This document shows, in pieces, positions 59,247 through 64,000 of a stretch of 64,000 nucleotides of DNA (the stretch's first letter is position 1; each line of letters opens with the position of its first letter). The DNA comes from Hippopus hippopus (lineage: Eukaryota; Mollusca; Bivalvia; Cardiida; Cardiidae), in assembly GCA_946811185.2 (NCBI GenBank), contig OX328100.1:17782999-17846998 (forward strand), in the 5' to 3' direction. The translations under genes and the position numbers were made by a program. Below the pieces are notes generated by a model. It was not told the origin of the DNA, ran no database searches, and saw only the letters and a list, made by a program, of their open reading frames with translations.

Positions 59247-59617
59247 AGGATCATGAAAAGCAGATTAATTATATTTACCTATTAGTGCTACACATGTTTG
59301 AGAAATTGGGACTTAAACATTGAACTTTGAGGACATTTTTTAGCGTCCTGGAGCTATTATTTAGCAAACATTTTCCTACCTACTTTGTAAAATATTGAAA
59401 CCTTTGTGTCCATTGAAAAAATTTGTGGTCTGTAGAATCTTGCCCTTGATAAGGCCTGATGTAACTCTGTGCCTTACTCAGAATTCTGGCATATAGGATA
59501 TTGCATGATATAACTCTGTGACTCAGAATGACTGTAATTCCTTCTGGCATATAGGATATGTTCTGGGATAGCCGGACAGAAATTCAGATGACTTTGATAT
59601 AATGTTTTCTTCATTTT
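59247..59617. repeat. Unassigned, with a small duplication
   Basis: TAACTCTGTG...TTCTGGCATATAGGATAT occurs at about 59463-59502 and again at 59511-59570. Rest unassigned. Confidence 0.55.
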
Positions 59618-60707
59618 CAGCTCCACTGGCCGAAGGCCAGCGGGCTTATGTCATGGCCCGGTGTCCGTCGTGCGTGCGTGCGTGTGTTAACTTTTTTTTC
59701 AAACTTCTTCTCTGAAACTACCAATCCAAATTTGATTAAACTTCACAGAAATGATCCTGCCATGGTCCTCTGTAGAATTTCTTGAAAGAATTTGATTCCT
59801 TCAAAAACTCTGGTTCCCATGGCAACAAAACTGAAAAATATTGAACATCTTTGAAAATCTTTTCTGAAACCATAAGGCTCAGGGCTACCAAATTCGGCAT
59901 GTAGCTTTATCTAATGGACCTCTATCAAATTCCTTCATATATTAGCCCTTGGGTCAAAATTGGCTCTGCTGCGGGGATCACAAGTTTACCATGGGCTTAT
60001 ATAGTGACTGTAATTTAAAATAGTAATTAAGGGAAATAACTCCTGTAATACAAGATAAAGTTTGTTACTATTTACCTCCCTTGATTATCAAACTGCGCTT
60101 ACACATTATTGGAGTTTGGTATTTAAGTTTTTTGGGAGAGGAAATGTTCTGTTTTAAGGGAGAATGATTTATTTTGATGCTAATGGCTATGCTCACATGA
60201 ATGGAATGTTTAATTTAAAGTAAGGTTTCTATCACTCAAATTTTTTCAGAACTTTACCTTTCATGCTAATGAATAAACCTGCTTGTATTCACTGACATTA
60301 TCTTTGCATTTAAAAAGATATGACTGTTTTTGTTTGGTAGGCGGGGTAGAGGTTATGTTTTCAAAGTAAGTTTATTACCATACAGACTTTTTATACTGTA
60401 TGTCTCTGTCAATGCCAATTAAGCGCATGATACATTAATTTTACTTTTTTTTTTTACTGTACCAAGTTTAAAGCCATTGCAAAAAGACAAATTGAATGTA
60501 GCTTAAATGACTATTTATGTCTTTGATAGGTTAGGAAACATTGTGGGAAAAGGAGAAAATACTGGCTGACAACATGTTGTCCTTTTCTCACAGTGTTTTT
60601 GAAAGCCTTCTCTTTCAGGGTCATTAACACTGATTTGTGTGGTAAAGGGTTAAAAAGCCAGTGGAGCGATACAGGGCCATCATGGCCATCATGGCCCTCT
60701 TGTTATT
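59618..60707 (+). mobile_element. HEL: second Helentron-like element
   Basis: Starts CAGCTCCACTGGCCGAAGGC with hairpin CTGGCCGAAGGCCAG, then GTCCGTCGTGCGTGCGTGCG, and ends CCAGTGGAGCGATACAGGGC plus two CATCATGGCC units and CTCTTGTT. Start and end share CTCCACTGG/CCAGTGGAG as inverted subterminal repeats. No Rep/helicase frame. Hosts a TT1. Confidence 0.78.
60455..60649 (-). mobile_element. TT1 MITE inside HEL
   Basis: Left end deleted (CTGTACCAAGTTTAAAGCCA); hairpin centre changed (ATACTGGCTGACAACATGTTG); right TTAA 60650-60653, directly before the HEL 3' end. Confidence 0.85.
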
Positions 60708-60994
60708 ATTTCTCCTCATGACTCATGTCAGGATATAATTGAATCTGCCTGTCTGTCTGTCCATTCATCTGTCCCTCAGTCTGTTGGTAATGCCTATTTG
60801 CATTGCAAACTTCTGCCTCAGTTTTGATGCCATTGCTTTAAAATTTTGTATACAACTTTCCTCCAGAAACTATATATGCACCATGCAGTTATCTCCCTTT
60901 GAAGACTTTTTTTTTTTACATATTCTATGTAAGTTTTGAATATCGATCAAGGCTTTTGGGTGTAAATAATTTACTGAATGATGGCATGATTTAA

Positions 60995-61124
60995 CTCTTT
61001 ACCACATGACAAAATTGCAGACATGTCCAAATTGAAAGCGTTATCAGAGGGCAATTTAAGTGTGGGTTAAATTTGTATCCGATAGGGTAGTAATATGGGA
61101 AAAGGAAGGAATAAATGCTGATTG
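60995..61124 (-). mobile_element. TT1 left half
   Basis: TTAA 60991-60994; CTCTTTACCACATGACAAAA; stops after GGAAGGAATAAATGCTGATTG. Confidence 0.8.
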
Positions 61125-61254
61125 AAAAAAGTATCAAAGTATCTTTAGTGGGATTTTTTTTTCCAGAAATTTATACTGTCAAAAAATTCATGACACTTTT
61201 CCTGACACGTTCTGAAGATCCCTCACTGGTTGTTTTGGCCTCAATATTGGTCAT

Positions 61255-61330
61255 AGTATCAGCCAATGTTGATCTGTGATTAGATTTGGCATTCAATTCA
61301 GTCTGATTGTAATCTACTTAATTTTTTATG
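61255..61330 (-). mobile_element. TT2-like, degenerate
   Basis: GATCTGTGATTAGATTTGGC, TTCAGTCTGATTGTAATCTAC; family order only. Confidence 0.45.
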
Positions 61331-61493
61331 TGTACTTAAACTACTGAAGTAGTTCTAAGAATAGTAACAGTCAAGATAAGTGCCCGCAATTTAATGTCTG
61401 ATAATTCTGCATAAAGTTCTCTTTTGGCATTGTAAATTGTCTGAATTTGCATCTGTTAACGGTTTACTGAATGCCCCTGTGTTTTAAATAAAC

Positions 61494-61712
61494 CCTTTAC
61501 CAAACTATCCCGGGTTTTAACGACCCTTGGAAAGAAGCCTTTTGAAAACATTGTGGGAAAAGGAGAAAATGCTGGTGACCAGCATTTTCTCCTTTTACCA
61601 CAATGTTTTCTACTCTATATAGGACAAACTCTGCCATTTGAACCATCTTTAATTTGTCATCTGCAAATCCTTTGAATTTGAACCAGTCTAAAATTCTGTC
61701 GTTTGGTAAAGA
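61494..61712 (+). mobile_element. TT1 MITE, complete
   Basis: CCCTTTACCAAACTATCCCG left (TTAA now ATAA); centre GGTGACC; right TTAA 61713-61716. Confidence 0.94.
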
Positions 61713-61716
61713 GTTA

Positions 61717-61916
61717 ATGAAGCTGGAGAGTAAAGCTGTTGTAGAAGTTATTGGAACAGGAGAAAATGCTGGTTACCAGCATTTTCTCCTGTTCCCTTAA
61801 CTTTTTTTCTGCCCTTTCAAAAGCAAATCTTGTCAGTTGGACTACAGCTTATAGGTCTTCTTCAGAAGCTTTCAGTGTAAACGATTCTAGAAATTTGTTG
61901 TGTCAAAAAGTGTTAA
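61717..61916 (+). mobile_element. TT1 MITE with compensated arms
   Basis: Shares TTAA 61713-61716. Central 43 bp (61753-61795) is a perfect palindrome with GGAACAGGAG and CTCCTGTTCC, each differing from the family arm by the complementary base. Right end AAAAAGTG before TTAA. Confidence 0.88.
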
Positions 61917-62004
61917 AAGAATTCGTCTGGAAAAAGAATTAAGATCATTCAAGCACTAGGGAAATGAAATGGCTATTTTGACTCAGAGAAAGAACTGACT
62001 GATT

Positions 62005-62308
62005 AATTGATAGTATGGTGTTTAATGCCGTTTTCGTTATTTTAGTTATATTCGGGGGGGGGGGGGGGGCTAGTGCACCTATCTATGCTTTCCTGGAGTT
62101 TCCTTTACCAGTACTCTGCACAATATTCTTTCCAAGCCACTGGCTGCTTTCCCACAGAACCAGACAATGGTCAGTGGTGAGAGGGGAGTGAATCCTGTCG
62201 CTATGACTATAATTAATCCTTGGATAGAAATTGACTGAGCCGGGAATTGAACCAGTAACCCTCTTTTCTCAAGTCTTGTATGCTACCAACTGAGCTATGG
62301 GGGCTTGG
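62005..62308 (-). mobile_element. S1 SINE, full length
   Basis: GGTGTTTAATGCCGTTTTCG tail side, AAGCCACTGGCTGCTTTCCC middle, GGGAATTGAACCAG B box and CCAACTGAGCTATGGGGGC A box in reverse. A run of 16 G replaces GCGGCAGCCA-type sequence. Confidence 0.92.
62054..62069 (+). repeat. Poly-G run, 16 bases
   Basis: Lies inside the SINE body; other copies have mixed sequence there. Could be true expansion or sequencing/assembly error. Confidence 0.9.
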
Positions 62309-62357
62309 CTCTCAGAGAAAGAAACAGTATTGCAGTTTTGTCAGAATATTTTACATA

Positions 62358-62428
62358 ATAGCTGATACTGTAGATCTAAGATTAGACTGCATGTCCTGTG
62401 CAGGCTGATTTTCACCTATGCATTCTAT
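62358..62428 (-). mobile_element. TT2b core
   Basis: ACTGTAGATCTAAGATTAGA, CTGCATGTCCTGTGCAGGC, TGATTTTCACC. Confidence 0.68.
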
Positions 62429-62430
62429 AA

Positions 62431-62810
62431 ATAGACCTATGGCCTTTTATCACTAAGTACTGTAAGAGTCAATTAAGTCAGTTATGCACTGAATCCTGTC
62501 ATAATTACACAGATTAATGCTATAGCTCATGATTTTTTTAATGCCGTAGTCGTAAATGTTCCTATCATGCTGCATAATACCCTGCCATACCTAACCTTTG
62601 CCTGGGTTTAAGCAAGAGTTATTTCTGCTTCCTTTACATAATTTTATCTCAATTGCAAATTTAAGGAGGGGGAGGCAGTGTCGTCACCTCTTCGTCTTCC
62701 CCCCCCCTTTCTTGAAGGATTGTTTGTTTGATCAATGTTTTGCACTCAGCTTACAGTATGAACAGGTCATGCCATGGTGACAGTCCTATTTGTTGATGTC
62801 TTTCTTTTTT
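62431..62810. other. No recognised feature
   Basis: Contains a C run (62698-62707) next to a pyrimidine-rich patch; no family match. Confidence 0.45.
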
Positions 62811-62814
62811 TCAC

Positions 62815-62890
62815 CAACCTGGTAGCTCAGTCGGTAAAATACAGGGCTGGAAAACCAGGGGTGTTGCACGTTTGAATACCCAGCTTGGAT
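62815..62890 (+). mobile_element. tRNA-derived SINE head
   Basis: TGGTAGCTCAGTCGGTAAAA and CACGTTTGAATACCCAGC. An acceptor-like stem (AACCTGG/CCAGCTT) pairs in 6 of 7 positions, but the D and T arms do not fold, so this is not a working tRNA. Followed by TTTCCGAGGACTAATGAT as in S1, then different sequence. Confidence 0.68.
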
Positions 62891-63144
62891 AATATCTTTC
62901 CGAGGACTAATGATCCCATATTGTCCCTTATTGCTTCCCCCAGCATTTTTCTAACCAAAATGGGCTTACTAAATGGCCAATCCCTTGATAAAGTTGAACT
63001 AAATCAAATGGCGATCACTATGTAGTCTGTACTGACTAAAACCTGGACACTATTGTTATCGCCGTCCTCGAAAAATTCTATGTCATTTAATCTCTATTAG
63101 TCGCCCCACTTGCAGAAAATGTAACGCCCCCGAGCATGTTAAAA

Positions 63145-63303
63145 AGAGACAGGTTGGTAGTCATTGTAATATTATTCATTCCGCTCCAACTGCTGATCAT
63201 TGTTTTGTTGATGGTTATGTGGTTAGAATACTGTGCAAAGTGCTGGTAAAAGAAACTCCAGGAAAGCTTGGATATAAGGACTGGCAACCGTGATGTAACT
63301 TAA
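63145..63303 (+). mobile_element. S1 SINE fragment
   Basis: TTCATTCCGCTCCAACTGCT, AGTGCTGGTAAAAGAAACTC, CAGGAAAGCTTGG and CCGTGATGTAACTTAAAC; head and tail missing. Confidence 0.78.
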
Positions 63304-63590
63304 ACAAGAGCACTGCATGTGGGTGCTAGTGCATGGCTGCAGTGAAGTTTTTCCAGAAAATTTTTAAGTTGAAAAAGCGCCATAACTGTTTCAAAAATAT
63401 TTTGATGGTTACGTGCCCCTGTCGTATGGATTCCCCTATTGGCACTTAACTAGTCCAAGTTTGAAGCAAATATCTTCAGTACTAACTGCTCTAGATGGTA
63501 TGAAATGTTTAATTAGTTGCATGATGATGACACAGACGATGTCTGTGCTACGACAATACCTTGACATTTTTTTCGAAAATAGCCCATCTG
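63304..63590 (-). mobile_element. Possible HEL end
   Basis: AACAAGAGCACTGCATGTGG is the reverse complement of a CTCTTGTT-type HEL 3' end, with a GCACTGCATG...GTGCTAGTGC stem next to it. The other end is not seen. Confidence 0.45.
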
Positions 63591-63594
63591 ATAA

Positions 63595-63770
63595 TATTGA
63601 AAATGGTGTTGAAGACCATAGTTATTGTGTGGTTGGTCCAAGTCTTAGTAGCTGGCAGAACAATGGATTTTAAAAAATGCTTTTAAATGGTTACATAATT
63701 ATTTAAATTCAAATGCATTTTAAGAGCCACTTTGTTTATTTTTGGCAGCTGTTGAACATTATTTTAAGGG
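63595..63770 (+). mobile_element. TT5 fragment with internal deletion
   Basis: GTGTGGTTGGTCCAAGTCTT, AGCTGGCAGAACAATGG, then TTTTTGGCAGCTGTTG near the right; middle missing. Confidence 0.6.
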
Positions 63771-64000
63771 TTATGTTGTCCTGTAATTGGTTCAAAGGCT
63801 GTAGATAACTGTGATGAATGAAAGGATAAAACTCAGTTGTTACAGGTATCCAACCTAGACTGGTATCAGTCTGTTAAATAGAGCATTTTCATAAAAAAAA
63901 ATCAAATAAAACTGCAAAAAATACACTAATAACTACACATATTTGTGAGTCTACAACAGTCGTGTGCCTTGTTTATTAGGATGACTCAAATGCAGGACCT

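Noticed and set aside
62815..62890. Possible functional tRNA
   Set aside because: An acceptor-like stem pairs, but D and T arms do not, and S1-like sequence follows.

Overview
This window reads as AT-rich, non-coding DNA from an invertebrate animal, most likely a bivalve mollusc. The organism call is inference: it rests on dense TTAA-flanked miniature transposons, tRNA-derived SINEs with (ATCA)n tails, and elements with a TAGCTCACCTGAGC-type start and a GGGCCATCATGGCCCTCTTGTT end, a style I associate with bivalve genomes. I recognise no protein-coding gene, rRNA or functional tRNA. All open frames are short, and most are translations of repeats; one recurring peptide is only the TT1 hairpin read through.

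Working names used below. TT1: about 220 bp, more than 90 complete or partial copies, ends CYCTTTACCA between TTAA duplications, with a central 67-bp near-perfect hairpin (33-bp arms, one-base centre) built on GTGGGAAAAGGAGAAAATGC; '+' means the TCCCGAGTTTTAACGACC end is on the left. TT2: about 203 bp, ends CCCTTAKSCTGCT in TTAA, core hairpin GATCAGACTGCAC/GTGCAGTCTGATC; TT2b has different outer parts. TT3 (about 530 bp), TT4 (362 bp), TT5 (about 360 bp) and TT6 (191 bp) are other TTAA-flanked elements. TA1: about 354 bp, TA-flanked long hairpin. PAL1 and PAL2: palindromic elements with AGAGCTCC and GAGCCATGCTCTG ends. S1, S2, S3: SINE families. HEL: Helitron/Helentron-like elements, some with internal tandem arrays. 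There are also a PIF/Harbinger-like MITE, a hAT-like 2.3-kb insertion and a 665-bp element with a 5-bp duplication.

Layout. 0-5 kb: TT1 pieces, PAL2 hosts carrying TA1 and PAL1, TT2, and a GC-rich palindrome at 3.7 kb. 5-19 kb: TT1/TT2 with S1 and S2 insertions, and a quiet stretch at 10.05-11.2 kb. 19.2-20.7 kb: a minisatellite, then TT3 inside TA1 inside TT2. 20.7-34.4 kb: TT1 chains, a recent 420-bp tandem duplication, SINE inside HEL inside TT1, and a quiet stretch at 33.05-34.4 kb. 35.8-37.1 kb: one TT1 split by TT4, TT3 and TT2. 37-50.9 kb: TT1 chains, a HEL element with nine ~145-bp repeats lodged in a TT1 hairpin, and a TA1. 51.5-55.8 kb: a TT1 host with a 665-bp insertion, a 142-bp palindrome, and a TT5 split by the hAT-like insertion. 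56-64 kb: TT1 pairs, a second HEL, and S1.

The main value of the window is as a record of transposition. Interrupted hosts can be rejoined exactly across TTAA, TA, 8-bp or 5-bp duplications, giving element boundaries and relative ages. The most unusual pattern is that the TT1 hairpin stays self-complementary in copies whose arms have mutated: several copies carry matching changes in both arms.
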